Shown here piece by piece: positions 8,562-15,879 of a stretch of DNA of 47,743 nucleotides. The translations under genes were made by a program, and so were the position numbers. The notes beneath the pieces were generated by a model. It did no database searches and was not told the origin of the DNA. It worked only from the letters and a program-made list of their open reading frames with translations. Every line of letters starts with the position of its first letter. Position 1 is the first letter of the stretch. Origin of the DNA: Clostridia bacterium (lineage in GTDB: Bacteria; Bacillota; Clostridia; Oscillospirales; CAG-382); the NCBI GenBank assembly GCA_017563195.1, contig JAFXDO010000047.1, positions 1 to 47,743 on the forward strand, in the 5' to 3' direction.

Positions 8562-9863
8562 ATGGGAATCTTCAAACCCGAGGTTGAGTGCGCCTCAAGA
8601 GACGAAATGAAGGCACTTCAGACCGAGCGTCTGAAAAAAATGGTCAAAAACGCATACGAAAACGTACCGTTTTATAAGCAGAAGCTTGACGAGGCGGGTG
8701 TTTCTCCCGACGATATTCAGTCTATCGACGATATCGTAAAGCTTCCCTTTACCCTTAAGACCGACCTGCGCGACAACTTTCCTTACGGACTCTTTGCGGT
8801 TCCCAACAGCGAGCTTGTAAGAATTCACGCATCCTCGGGCACGACCGGTAAGCAGACCGTCGTCGGCTACACTAAAAACGATATTGACGTATGGTCGGAA
8901 AGCGCGGCGCGCGCTATCGTAGCGACCGGCGGCAGTAAGGACGACATCGTCCACATTTCCTACGGCTACGGACTTTTCACCGGCGGCTTGGGACTTCATT
9001 ACGGCGCGGAATACCTTGGCGCGACCGCTATTCCCGTTTCGACCGGTAACACCGCTCGTCAGCTCCAGATCTTCCAGGACTTCGGCTCGACCGTGCTTTG
9101 CTGTACCCCCTCGTACGCGCTCTATCTCGGCGAGTACAGACGCGACAACAACATTCCTCTTGAAAGCCTCAAGCTTCGTGCCGGCATCTTCGGCGCAGAG
9201 CCCTGGACCGATGAAATGAGAAAGCAGATCGAAGCGCTTCTCGGCATCGAGGCATATGATATTTACGGACTTTCCGAAATTGCGGGCCCCGGCGTTTCGT
9301 TCGATTGCGAATGCCACAACGGTATGCACGTCAACGAGGACTACTTCTATCCCGAGGTCATCGACCCCGAAACGCTAGAGCCGCTTCCCGACGGCGAAAT
9401 AGGCGAGCTCGTCTTCACCTGCATCGGCAAGGAGGCGCTTCCTCTTGTCCGCTACCGCACCCGCGACCTTTGCTCGCTCAACCACGAAAAGTGCGCCTGC
9501 GGCAGAACGACCGTGCGTATGTCCAAGCCCGTCGGCAGAAGCGACGATATGCTCATAATCCGCGGCGTAAACGTATTCCCCTCGCAGATCGAGCACGTTC
9601 TGCTTCAGGAGGGTATGCAGCCCAACTATCTTATCACCGTTGACCGCGTAAACAACCTCGACACCCTTACCGTTGACGTTGAAATGAACCTCGACACCTT
9701 CTCTGATACCGTCAAGGATCTTGAAAAGGCGAAGAAGAAGCTCGAAGCGGCTATGCAGAGCACGCTCAACGTTCACGCAAGCATCAGATTCGTCGAATAC
9801 GGCACGCTCCCCAGAAGTGAGGGTAAGGCGAAGCGCGTTATCGATAAGCGCAAGATAAAGTAA
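8562..9863 (+). CDS. paaK: Phenylacetate-CoA ligase, copy 2
   Basis: 433 residues, a clear but well diverged paralogue of copy 1, with the same order of motifs: HASSGTTGKQT (89-99), YGLSEIAGPG, YRTRDL, GRSDDMLIIRGVNVFP and the C-terminal EGKAKRV. Divergence is spread through the chain, including the N-terminal half that shapes the aryl pocket, so a different preferred arylacetate (phenyl-, hydroxyphenyl- or indoleacetate) is plausible. It lies 21 bases after iorB and before the ACT gene in one transcript. Confidence 0.93.
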   Translation: MGIFKPEVECASRDEMKALQTERLKKMVKNAYENVPFYKQKLDEAGVSPDDIQSIDDIVKLPFTLKTDLRDNFPYGLFAVPNSELVRIHASSGTTGKQTVVGYTKNDIDVWSESAARAIVATGGSKDDIVHISYGYGLFTGGLGLHYGAEYLGATAIPVSTGNTARQLQIFQDFGSTVLCCTPSYALYLGEYRRDNNIPLESLKLRAGIFGAEPWTDEMRKQIEALLGIEAYDIYGLSEIAGPGVSFDCECHNGMHVNEDYFYPEVIDPETLEPLPDGEIGELVFTCIGKEALPLVRYRTRDLCSLNHEKCACGRTTVRMSKPVGRSDDMLIIRGVNVFPSQIEHVLLQEGMQPNYLITVDRVNNLDTLTVDVEMNLDTFSDTVKDLEKAKKKLEAAMQSTLNVHASIRFVEYGTLPRSEGKAKRVIDKRKIK

Positions 9864-9883
9864 TACGAAAGGAAGAATTGACT

Positions 9884-10315
9884 ATGTACATCAAGCAGCT
9901 TTCGGTTTTTGTAGAAAATAAGGACGGCAGACTTGCCGAGATCACCACCATCATCGCGAACGCAGGCATCGACATCCGCGCGCTTTCGATCGCGGACACC
10001 ACCGACTTCGGTATTCTCCGCCTCGTTGTCGATAAGCCCTACGAGGCTGAAAAGGCATTGAAGGATGCGGGTCTTACCGTTTCGCTTACCGACGTTATCG
10101 CCGTGGGCATCCCCGACAGACCGGGCGGATTCGCCGAAACCATCTCCTCCGTTGCGGATAAGGACGTCGGCGTCGAATATATGTACGCCTTCATCTCCCG
10201 CGATCACGACCGCGCATATCTCATTATGCGTGTTGCCGATAACGAAAAGGCGATCTCCGCGCTCAAGTCGCACGGCTGCGATATTCTCGACGGCGACAGC
10301 GTTTACAAGCTTTAA
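9884..10315 (+). CDS. Tandem ACT-domain protein
   Basis: 143 residues from ATG 9884; a TTG in frame at 9878 is only two bases from the GGAAG site, whereas the ATG is 8 away. Two ACT domains follow each other (about 1-65: KQLSVFVENKDGRLAEITTII; about 70-140: AVGIPDRPGGFAETISSV). ACT pairs bind amino acids and regulate enzymes. It is encoded last in the paaK-ior operon, so it may sense an aromatic or branched amino acid and tune the ligases or IOR; this is inference from context. A terminator follows. Confidence 0.85.
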   Translation: MYIKQLSVFVENKDGRLAEITTIIANAGIDIRALSIADTTDFGILRLVVDKPYEAEKALKDAGLTVSLTDVIAVGIPDRPGGFAETISSVADKDVGVEYMYAFISRDHDRAYLIMRVADNEKAISALKSHGCDILDGDSVYKL

Positions 10316-10322
10316 ATCAATT

Positions 10323-10360
10323 AAGTCACGGGCGAGCAAGCGTCCGTGACTTTTCTTTTG
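10323..10360 (+). terminator. Terminator of the paaK-ior operon
   Basis: AAGTCACGG (10323-10331) pairs with CCGTGACTT (10344-10352), then TTTTCTTTT. Confidence 0.85.
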
Positions 10361-10408
10361 GGAGACGGCGAAGGCATGCGGCGAAGCGACGATTTGTTGA
10401 GAAAAAAC

Positions 10409-10436
10409 TTGACAAACTCAAAAAAAGTGATATACT
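10409..10436 (+). promoter_or_regulatory. Promoter of thrS
   Basis: TTGACA (10409-10414), 16-base spacer, TATACT (10431-10436), directly upstream of the T-box leader. Confidence 0.75.
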
Positions 10437-10442
10437 TAGTAA

Positions 10443-10643
10443 AAAGTACGTTGAGGCAGAACACGTCTTTTGTGAAACGGCTTACAGAGAATTCGCGCCA
10501 TGGGCTGAAAGCGTGATAAAGAAACGCCGCAAGGGATACCGCCTGCTGAGTACGAAAATTGAATTTCAAGTTAAAAGTACGGGTGGAACCGTGCAAAATT
10601 TGTTTTGCACCCCGACAGTTTTTAATAACTGTCGGGTTTTTTA
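10443..10643 (+). promoter_or_regulatory. Threonine T-box leader with terminator
   Basis: The T-box core GGGTGGAACCGTG is at 10581-10593. It is followed by a GTGCAAAA/TTTTGCAC stem (10591-10610) and a terminator hairpin CCCGACAGTT/AACTGTCGGG (10612-10636) with a T tail. In the 5' half, GTAC and AGGC at 10447-10459 can pair with GCCT and GTAC at 10541-10553, closing an internal loop whose 3' side carries ACC (10538-10540), a threonine codon. Uncharged tRNA-Thr should favour antitermination and thrS expression. The core is plain; the specifier assignment is inferred. Confidence 0.85.
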
Positions 10644-10713
10644 TTTACTTTTGCAAAAAATATAACCATATAACCCCACGCAGTGCAGGTTGTGCTGCGG
10701 GAAAGGAAGAAAA

Positions 10714-12645
10714 ATGAAACTTATCATCAACGGCAATTCTTACAACGTCGAAAATTCTTCGACCGTCTACGAGGCGGCAAAGGAAGCCGAGCTTATCAGC
10801 CGCGCGGTCATCGCCGCAAAGGTCAACGGCAGCGTTTGCGCGCTCAACACCGCAGTTAACGAAAACGACTCTATCGAGCTCCTCACCTTCGCGGAAGCAG
10901 AGGGTAAGCAGGTCTTCCGTCACACCGCGGCACATATTCTCGCTCAGGCGGTAAAAAGACTTTATCCCGAAACCAAGCTTACCATAGGCCCCGCAGTTGA
11001 AAGCGGCTTTTACTACGACTTTGACAGCGAGACTCCCTTCACTCCCGAGGTTCTTAAGAAGCTCGAGGACGAAATGAAGAGGATCGTTAAGGAAAACCTC
11101 CTTATCGAGCGCTTTGAGCTTCCGAGAGCAGAGGCTATCGCGCTTATGGAGGAAAAGGGCGAGCCCTACAAGGTTCAGCTCATCAACGAGCTCCCCGAGG
11201 ACGCGGTCATCTCCTTCTACCGTCAGGGCGAGTTTGTTGACCTCTGCGCAGGTCCCCACCTCTTCTCGACCGGCGCCGTCAAGGCTATCAAGCTTATGCA
11301 GTGCACCGGCGCATATTGGAAGGGCGACCAGAACAACAAGCAGCTTCAGCGCGTTTACGGTGCGGCATATCCCTCCAAGGACGAGCTGAACGCATATATC
11401 ACTCAGCTTGAAGAGGCTCGTAAGCGCGACCACAACAAGATCGGTCGCGAGCTCGAGTTCTTCACCACCGTCGACGTTATCGGTCAGGGTCTCCCCATCC
11501 TTCTCCCGAAGGGCACGAGAGTCATCCAGCTTATGCAGCGCTGGATCGAGGACGAGGAGCAGAAGCGCGGTTATCTTCTCACCAAGACCCCGCTTATGGC
11601 AAAGCGCGAGCTTTACAAGATCTCGGGTCACTGGGATCACTATCGTGACGGTATGTTCATTATGGGCGATGCAGACGACGAAACCAAGGAATGCTTCGCG
11701 CTTCGTCCCATGACCTGCCCGTTCCAGTATCAGATTTTCCTCAACAAGCGCCGCTCCTATCGCGACCTTCCCATGCGTCTCGGCGAGACCAGCACCCTCT
11801 TCCGTAACGAGGATTCGGGCGAAATGCACGGCCTTATCCGCGTTCGTCAGTTCACCATCTCCGAGGGTCACCTCGTTCTCCGTCCCGATCAGCTCGAGGA
11901 GGAATTCAAGGGCTGTGTCGAGCTCGCTCAGTACTGCCTCGAGACCCTCGGTCTCTGGGAGGACTGCACCTTCCGCTTCTCGCAGTGGGATCCCAAGCGT
12001 ACCGATAAGTACGAGGGCACGCCCGAGCAGTGGAACGAGGCTCAGGAAATTATGGGCAGACTGCTCGACAACCTCGGCATCAACTACGAGATCGGCATCG
12101 ACGAGGCGGCGTTCTACGGACCCAAGCTCGACATCCAGTGCAAGAACGTATTCGGCAAGGAGGACACCATCGTTACCATCCAGATCGATATGCTCCTCGC
12201 CAAGAAGTTCGGTATGGAATACGTCGACTCCGAAAACAAGCTTGTTAATCCCTATATAATCCACCGCACCAGCATGGGCTGCTATGAAAGAACCCTCGCA
12301 CTGCTTCTCGAAAAGTACGCAGGTGCGCTCCCGATGTGGCTCTCGCCCACGCAGGCGTCGGTCATTCCGGTCAATGCCGATATGAACGGCTACGCCGCAG
12401 AGGTTGCGAAGAAGATGGAAGCCTGCGGCATCCGCGTCCGTCTCGACGACAGAAACGAGACCATGGGCAAGCGTATCCGCGAGGCTCAGATCGAAAAGAT
12501 CCCCTATATGCTTATCGTCGGTGCCAAGGAGCAGGAAATGGGCGCAGTTTCGGTTCGTAACCGCAAGGGCGAGGACATCGGCGCAATGCCCGTCGACGAA
12601 ATGCTCGCGAAGTTCACCCTCGAAATCGCTACCAAGGCGAAGTAA
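10714..12645 (+). CDS. thrS: Threonyl-tRNA synthetase
   Basis: 643 residues. The ATG at 10714 is used because AAAGGAAG lies just before it; a TTG upstream in frame is not supported. Domains: N-terminal TGS (1-60), editing domain with HTAAHILAQAV near 78-88, the class II catalytic core with motif 2 FRNEDSGEMHG and RPMTCPFQYQIF (zinc Cys), motif 3 HRTSMGCYERTLALLLE, and a C-terminal anticodon-binding domain. Length is normal. It charges tRNA-Thr and is controlled by the T-box leader. Tandem repeats and a terminator follow. Confidence 0.98.
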   Translation: MKLIINGNSYNVENSSTVYEAAKEAELISRAVIAAKVNGSVCALNTAVNENDSIELLTFAEAEGKQVFRHTAAHILAQAVKRLYPETKLTIGPAVESGFYYDFDSETPFTPEVLKKLEDEMKRIVKENLLIERFELPRAEAIALMEEKGEPYKVQLINELPEDAVISFYRQGEFVDLCAGPHLFSTGAVKAIKLMQCTGAYWKGDQNNKQLQRVYGAAYPSKDELNAYITQLEEARKRDHNKIGRELEFFTTVDVIGQGLPILLPKGTRVIQLMQRWIEDEEQKRGYLLTKTPLMAKRELYKISGHWDHYRDGMFIMGDADDETKECFALRPMTCPFQYQIFLNKRRSYRDLPMRLGETSTLFRNEDSGEMHGLIRVRQFTISEGHLVLRPDQLEEEFKGCVELAQYCLETLGLWEDCTFRFSQWDPKRTDKYEGTPEQWNEAQEIMGRLLDNLGINYEIGIDEAAFYGPKLDIQCKNVFGKEDTIVTIQIDMLLAKKFGMEYVDSENKLVNPYIIHRTSMGCYERTLALLLEKYAGALPMWLSPTQASVIPVNADMNGYAAEVAKKMEACGIRVRLDDRNETMGKRIREAQIEKIPYMLIVGAKEQEMGAVSVRNRKGEDIGAMPVDEMLAKFTLEIATKAK

Positions 12646-12648
12646 GAG

Positions 12649-12687
12649 CGGTTTATAAGAACGGTTTATAAGAACGGTTTATAAGAA
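12649..12687. repeat. Three tandem copies of a 13-base unit
   Basis: CGGTTTATAAGAA is repeated exactly three times, three bases after the thrS stop, with a partial fourth copy starting at 12688. Likely replication slippage next to a hairpin; might vary between strains. Confidence 0.85.
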
Positions 12688-12697
12688 CGGTTTTTCC

Positions 12698-12780
12698 AAG
12701 AACCCTTTTTACAAAAAGTGTTCTTGAACTCCCAAAAACTTTTAAAATAAAAAGACTTCTTGAAAAAAGAAGTCTTTTTT
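12698..12780 (+). terminator. Double hairpin terminator of thrS
   Basis: A first stem, AAGAACCCTTTTT with AAAAAGTGTTCTT (about 12699-12725), is followed by a second, AAAAAGACTTCTT with AAGAAGTCTTTTTT (12749-12780), whose T run gives the terminator. Confidence 0.75.
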
Positions 12781-12803
12781 ATCGAACAAAATGTAAAATA
12801 TAC

Positions 12804-12832
12804 TTGACATTTGGTTTTATATGTGTTACAAT
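12804..12832 (+). promoter_or_regulatory. Promoter of the HTH/membrane pair
   Basis: TTGACA (12804-12809), 17-base spacer, TACAAT (12827-12832). The AGGAGG at 12841 is very close, so the leader is short. Confidence 0.8.
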
Positions 12833-12855
12833 GCGTGCATAGGAGGTGCCAAGCC

Positions 12856-13068
12856 TTGAAAAACAAACGAATCAAAATTGCGCGAATAGAATGCGATATG
12901 TCGCAGGACGACCTTGCGAAGGCGGTCGGCGTAACGCGGCAGACCATAGGCGCAATCGAAAACGGAAGCTATAACCCGACGCTTAAGCTGTGCATCGCGA
13001 TTTGCAAAGCGACAGGGAAAACACTTAACGATCTTTTCTGGGAGGAAAACGATGAAGAATCAGAATAA
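12856..13068 (+). CDS. Small Xre-family HTH regulator
   Basis: 70 residues from a TTG start at 12856. AGGAGG (12841-12846) is 9 bases upstream, and earlier in-frame starts fall inside the promoter. Nearly the whole protein is one Cro/C1 helix-turn-helix: IKIARIECDMSQDDLAKAVGVTRQTIGAIENG, then YNPTLKLCIAICKATGKTLNDLFW. This compact type is usually an autoregulator. Its last 17 bases overlap the following membrane-protein gene, so the two are translationally coupled. Target unknown. Confidence 0.88.
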   Translation: MKNKRIKIARIECDMSQDDLAKAVGVTRQTIGAIENGSYNPTLKLCIAICKATGKTLNDLFWEENDEESE

Positions 13069-13615
13069 CGTTCAATTAGACGAAAGACAGATGCAGATAC
13101 GCGCAAAAACGACGCTTGTTGCGCTCACGTTTGCGTTAATAAGCCTTATAGTCGCGACGGCTGTGCGTATTATGCAGACCGACGATATCGGATGGGAATT
13201 CTGGGTGATGCTCGGGATTATCCTTATTATGGCTGTGGGCGACAGATTTTTCGGCGATATCGAGGAGCCGAAGGATATGCTCGGACGCCCGCTTCCCCTT
13301 GGCAATAACAAAGAGGACAGGGCGAAGAGAATTAAGAATTACGCGCTTGAAAGCGGCATCTTTGCTCTCGCCTGCGCGGTGATGGATATTCTTCTCATCG
13401 CCACCGGCAAGGACGACGTTACCGATATGGAGCTTGCCGAAATGCTGTTCCCCAATCTCGACAAGGTCGTTACCGTTGCGATCACCGCAGTAATCGCGTT
13501 CGTAACGATGTTCGTCATTTCCTTCATCTTTGAATACGTTATAGGTGAAAAATACAAGGTCAAAAAATACAACGCACTCCTCGCGAAGCTCGACGCAGAG
13601 GAAAACGAGGAATAA
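13052..13615 (+). CDS. Four-segment membrane protein partnered with the HTH gene
   Basis: 187 residues. Four hydrophobic segments at about 21-41, 49-66, 105-122 and 135-163, with short charged ends (first 18 residues QNNVQLDERQMQIRAK-type, and a Lys/Glu-rich tail). GGAGG lies 6 bases before the ATG, inside the HTH gene. Similar small membrane proteins behind Xre regulators are common in Clostridia, with unknown function. No enzyme or transporter motif is seen. A terminator shared with the convergent vanW-type gene follows. Confidence 0.75.
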   Translation: MKNQNNVQLDERQMQIRAKTTLVALTFALISLIVATAVRIMQTDDIGWEFWVMLGIILIMAVGDRFFGDIEEPKDMLGRPLPLGNNKEDRAKRIKNYALESGIFALACAVMDILLIATGKDDVTDMELAEMLFPNLDKVVTVAITAVIAFVTMFVISFIFEYVIGEKYKVKKYNALLAKLDAEENEE

Positions 13616-13621
13616 AAAAGA

Positions 13622-13660
13622 AGCCGTACGCCTGATTTTTAGGCGCACGGCGTTTTTTAT
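13622..13660. terminator. Bidirectional terminator between convergent genes
   Basis: GCCGTACGCCT (13623-13633) pairs with AGGCGCACGGC (13641-13651) with one mismatch; T tails follow on both strands (GTTTTTTAT on plus, TTCTTTTTTATT on minus). Confidence 0.85.
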
Positions 13661-14502
13661 ACTGTGACAGGCGCTCTTATCAGCTCCTGCGGAATCAGGC
13701 TGTAATCGAACATAACCTCACTTTTGTTGTTCCAGATCAACTGCTTTTCGAGAAATTCGCCGCTCGATTTATCGTATACGTTGCGATACACCTTCGAAAA
13801 GCGGTAAAACCTTTCACCCTTCCTTGCGAAGTGGTGGTCCTCCTCGACAAGCTCGTAGCTGTAGGGGAACTCGCGCTCGCTCCTCAGCTCGACGTACATC
13901 ATTTCGCCCTCGGTGGTAACGAAAAGCTGAACCCTTTGGTCGGTCGTATTCTTGAATCGGAAGTCGATGTAATTATATCCCGCCGCCGTGCCCGCTCCGA
14001 GCGGCTTTCTCACGCCCTCGTCGGGTGCAAGCGCGTCGGAATGCGTATGAAACTCGGTGACGGTAAGTGGGGTCTGCAAAACGAGCAGATGCACGTAGTT
14101 CGCGAGGTTGCAAAGTCCGCCGCCCACGCCGGGGATAAGCTTATTGTTGCGGATGATTCTGCCGTCCTTGAAGCCCTTGCGCTTGGTCGGCTTGCCGACC
14201 GTTCTGCAGAATGAGAATGTCTCGCCGGGCTTTATCACGGTGCCGTTGATGCTCCTGCCCGCGATGCCGATATTGACCGCCTTGTTTTCCTGAAGCGTCA
14301 AGTCGACTCCGGGCGCGCGTCTTATCATATTCGACTCAAATCTCGCGACAAGGAAGGGGAGCTTCTCCTCGCTCTTTTCTTTTGCGAATCTTTCGCTGCT
14401 CTTAAGGTCCTTCAAATGGCGCAGACATATTTCCTTTTGCACAGAGATCGCGTAGCAGGTCGGGCTTATTTCGCAAAAGAGCCTCTTTTTCTTTTCTGCC
14501 AT
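13657..14502 (-). CDS. VanW family protein
   Basis: 281 residues from the ATG at 14502, with GGAGG 7 bases upstream; an ATG at 14508 forms an ATGA overlap with the yqeG stop but sits one base from the GGAGG. The VanW core is clear: NKAVNIGIAGRSINGTVIKPGE, FSFCRTVGKPTKRKGFKDGR, PGVGGGLCNLANYVHLLVL, then FHTHSDALAP and IDFRFKNTTDQRVQL. VanW proteins occur in vanB clusters and widely in Gram-positives, with unknown biochemical role in the envelope. No signal peptide is seen. There are no other van genes nearby, so it is not evidence of glycopeptide resistance. Confidence 0.88.
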   Translation of the reverse strand: MAEKKKRLFCEISPTCYAISVQKEICLRHLKDLKSSERFAKEKSEEKLPFLVARFESNMIRRAPGVDLTLQENKAVNIGIAGRSINGTVIKPGETFSFCRTVGKPTKRKGFKDGRIIRNNKLIPGVGGGLCNLANYVHLLVLQTPLTVTEFHTHSDALAPDEGVRKPLGAGTAAGYNYIDFRFKNTTDQRVQLFVTTEGEMMYVELRSEREFPYSYELVEEDHHFARKGERFYRFSKVYRNVYDKSSGEFLEKQLIWNNKSEVMFDYSLIPQELIRAPVTV

Positions 14503-14504
14503 TT

Positions 14505-15038
14505 TCATTCCTCCGTTTTAGTGATGCCGCCGAGCCGATGCTGCTTGCTGCTCTTCAGATATCGGTCGAGAAATATCTTTTCTGCCTTGCGGCGCTTGCC
14601 GAAGTTAGTCTCGTTCGGCAGTCTTATGAATTTCACGAGGATGCTTGCTATCTTACATCTGTTTGCACCGAAAACGTCGGTGAAAAGCTGGTCGCCGATA
14701 AAAACCGCCTGCTCCTTTTTGACGCCAAGCATCGAAAGAGCCCTTTTATATCCGCGCTTCAGCGGCTTGCCTGCCTCGTCGATATACAGCGTGTCGATAT
14801 TTTTAATGAACCGCTCGATCCGCGCCTTATTGTTGTTTGAAAGCAAAAGCGTCTTGAACCCGATAACTGCGAGCCTTTCGAAAAGCGCGTCGACCTCGGG
14901 CGTCGAATCGTCGCCGTGATGCACGAGAGTGTTATCGATATCGAACATTATCGCGCGGTATCCGAGCGAATACAGCTTCTCATAATCGATATCAAAAACG
15001 CTTTCAACGTATTCGTAGGGGTATAAAAGCTTTAGCAT
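14505..15038 (-). CDS. YqeG family HAD-IIIA phosphatase
   Basis: 177 residues from the ATG at 15038; the open frame reaches 15083, but that part carries no family sequence and overlies the promoter. The HAD motif I FDIDNTLVHH contains Asp33 and Asp35, motif II is LLSNNNKARI (Asn instead of Ser/Thr-Asp context, as usual in YqeG), Lys is in KPLKRGYKRAL and motif IV is VFIGDQLFTDV. This matches YqeG/GEP4-type phosphatases; GEP4 acts on phosphatidylglycerophosphate in yeast, but the bacterial substrate is not settled. Overlaps or abuts the vanW-type gene and has its own promoter. Confidence 0.9.
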   Translation of the reverse strand: MLKLLYPYEYVESVFDIDYEKLYSLGYRAIMFDIDNTLVHHGDDSTPEVDALFERLAVIGFKTLLLSNNNKARIERFIKNIDTLYIDEAGKPLKRGYKRALSMLGVKKEQAVFIGDQLFTDVFGANRCKIASILVKFIRLPNETNFGKRRKAEKIFLDRYLKSSKQHRLGGITKTEE

Positions 15039-15071
15039 AATTTCACCGCCGAAGCAACTTGATCTACCGCA

Positions 15072-15100
15072 ATAATACCACAAAAGAGCAAAACAGTCAA
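15072..15100 (-). promoter_or_regulatory. Promoter of yqeG-vanW
   Basis: On the minus strand TTGACT (15100-15095), 17-base spacer, TATTAT (15077-15072). Confidence 0.75.
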
Positions 15101-15139
15101 CAGAAAGCCGTTTTTTGCCGAGAATTAGCGCAAAAACGA

Positions 15140-15168
15140 TTGATTTTTCGGGTTGTGTTTGCTATAAT
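15140..15168 (+). promoter_or_regulatory. Promoter of the TIM-barrel/serine hydrolase pair
   Basis: TTGATT (15140-15145), 17-base spacer, TATAAT (15163-15168); divergent from the yqeG promoter 40 bases away. Confidence 0.75.
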
Positions 15169-15208
15169 TTTGACATAAATTGCGAATTCTTCGCAGGGAG
15201 GCAGCGTC

Positions 15209-15874
15209 ATGAACGGTCCCGAGCTTATCGTAATGCTCACCCGAAACGACCTCACAGTCGAAAACGCGTACGAGATTTTCGACGAATGCAAAAACACAAA
15301 GGCTGAATACTGGGGCTTCAAGGAAGAAGGAATCTCCTTCCCCGAAATGAAGAAGCTTTGCGCCTACATAAAGGAATGCGGCAAGACCGCCGTACTTGAG
15401 GCGGTTGCCTACACCGAGGGAAAATGCCTCAGTGCCGCGAGCGTTGCAAAGGAATGCGGCTTCGATATTCTTATGGGCACGCTTTATTACGACTCGGTCA
15501 ACGATTTCTGCATCGAGCACGGGATAAAATATATGCCCTTCATCGGCGAGGTCAGCGGAAGACCGTCGGTGCTCAAGGGAAGCGCCGAGGAAATGATACG
15601 CGAGACCAACCACCACGTCGAGCACGGCGCCTTCGGTGTCGACCTTCTCGGTTACCGCTACGTCGGCGATTGCGTCAGGCTCAACCGCGAGCTTGTCTGC
15701 GGCGTGGACGCGCCCGTTTGTGTTGCCGGCAGCATCGACAGCGTCGAGCGGCTTGACGAGATCAAGCGTATCTCGCCCTGGGCGTTCACCGTCGGAAGCG
15801 CGTTTTTCGAAAACAAGTTCGGCGACAGCTTTGCAAGTCAGGTCGATTTTGTCTGCGACTATCTGAAAGGATAA
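15209..15874 (+). CDS. Predicted phosphate-binding TIM-barrel protein
   Basis: 221 residues, cytoplasmic, no signal peptide. Secondary-structure rhythm fits a (beta/alpha)8 barrel: LIVMLTRND, YWGFKEE, TAVLEAVAY, FDILMGTLYYDS, YMPFIGEV, FGVDLLGYRYVGD, VCVAGSID, AFTVGSAFF. The last two, VAGSI and VGSAFF, resemble the phosphate-gripping loops of strands 7 and 8 in ribulose-phosphate-binding barrels. The exact family was not recognised. GGGAGG precedes the ATG by 9 bases. It is 5 bases ahead of the serine hydrolase and shares its promoter. Could be an aldolase, epimerase or isomerase. Confidence 0.7.
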   Translation: MNGPELIVMLTRNDLTVENAYEIFDECKNTKAEYWGFKEEGISFPEMKKLCAYIKECGKTAVLEAVAYTEGKCLSAASVAKECGFDILMGTLYYDSVNDFCIEHGIKYMPFIGEVSGRPSVLKGSAEEMIRETNHHVEHGAFGVDLLGYRYVGDCVRLNRELVCGVDAPVCVAGSIDSVERLDEIKRISPWAFTVGSAFFENKFGDSFASQVDFVCDYLKG

Positions 15875-15879
15875 AGGTT

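Noticed and set aside
10645..12264. 539-residue minus-strand open frame
   Set aside because: Antisense to thrS; would also read back through the T-box terminator.
12666..12947. 93-codon minus-strand open frame
   Set aside because: Covers the thrS terminators and the promoter of the HTH gene in antisense.
13657..14502. Glycopeptide resistance because of a VanW protein
   Set aside because: VanW proteins are widespread; no vanA/B ligase, vanH, vanX or two-component genes are present.
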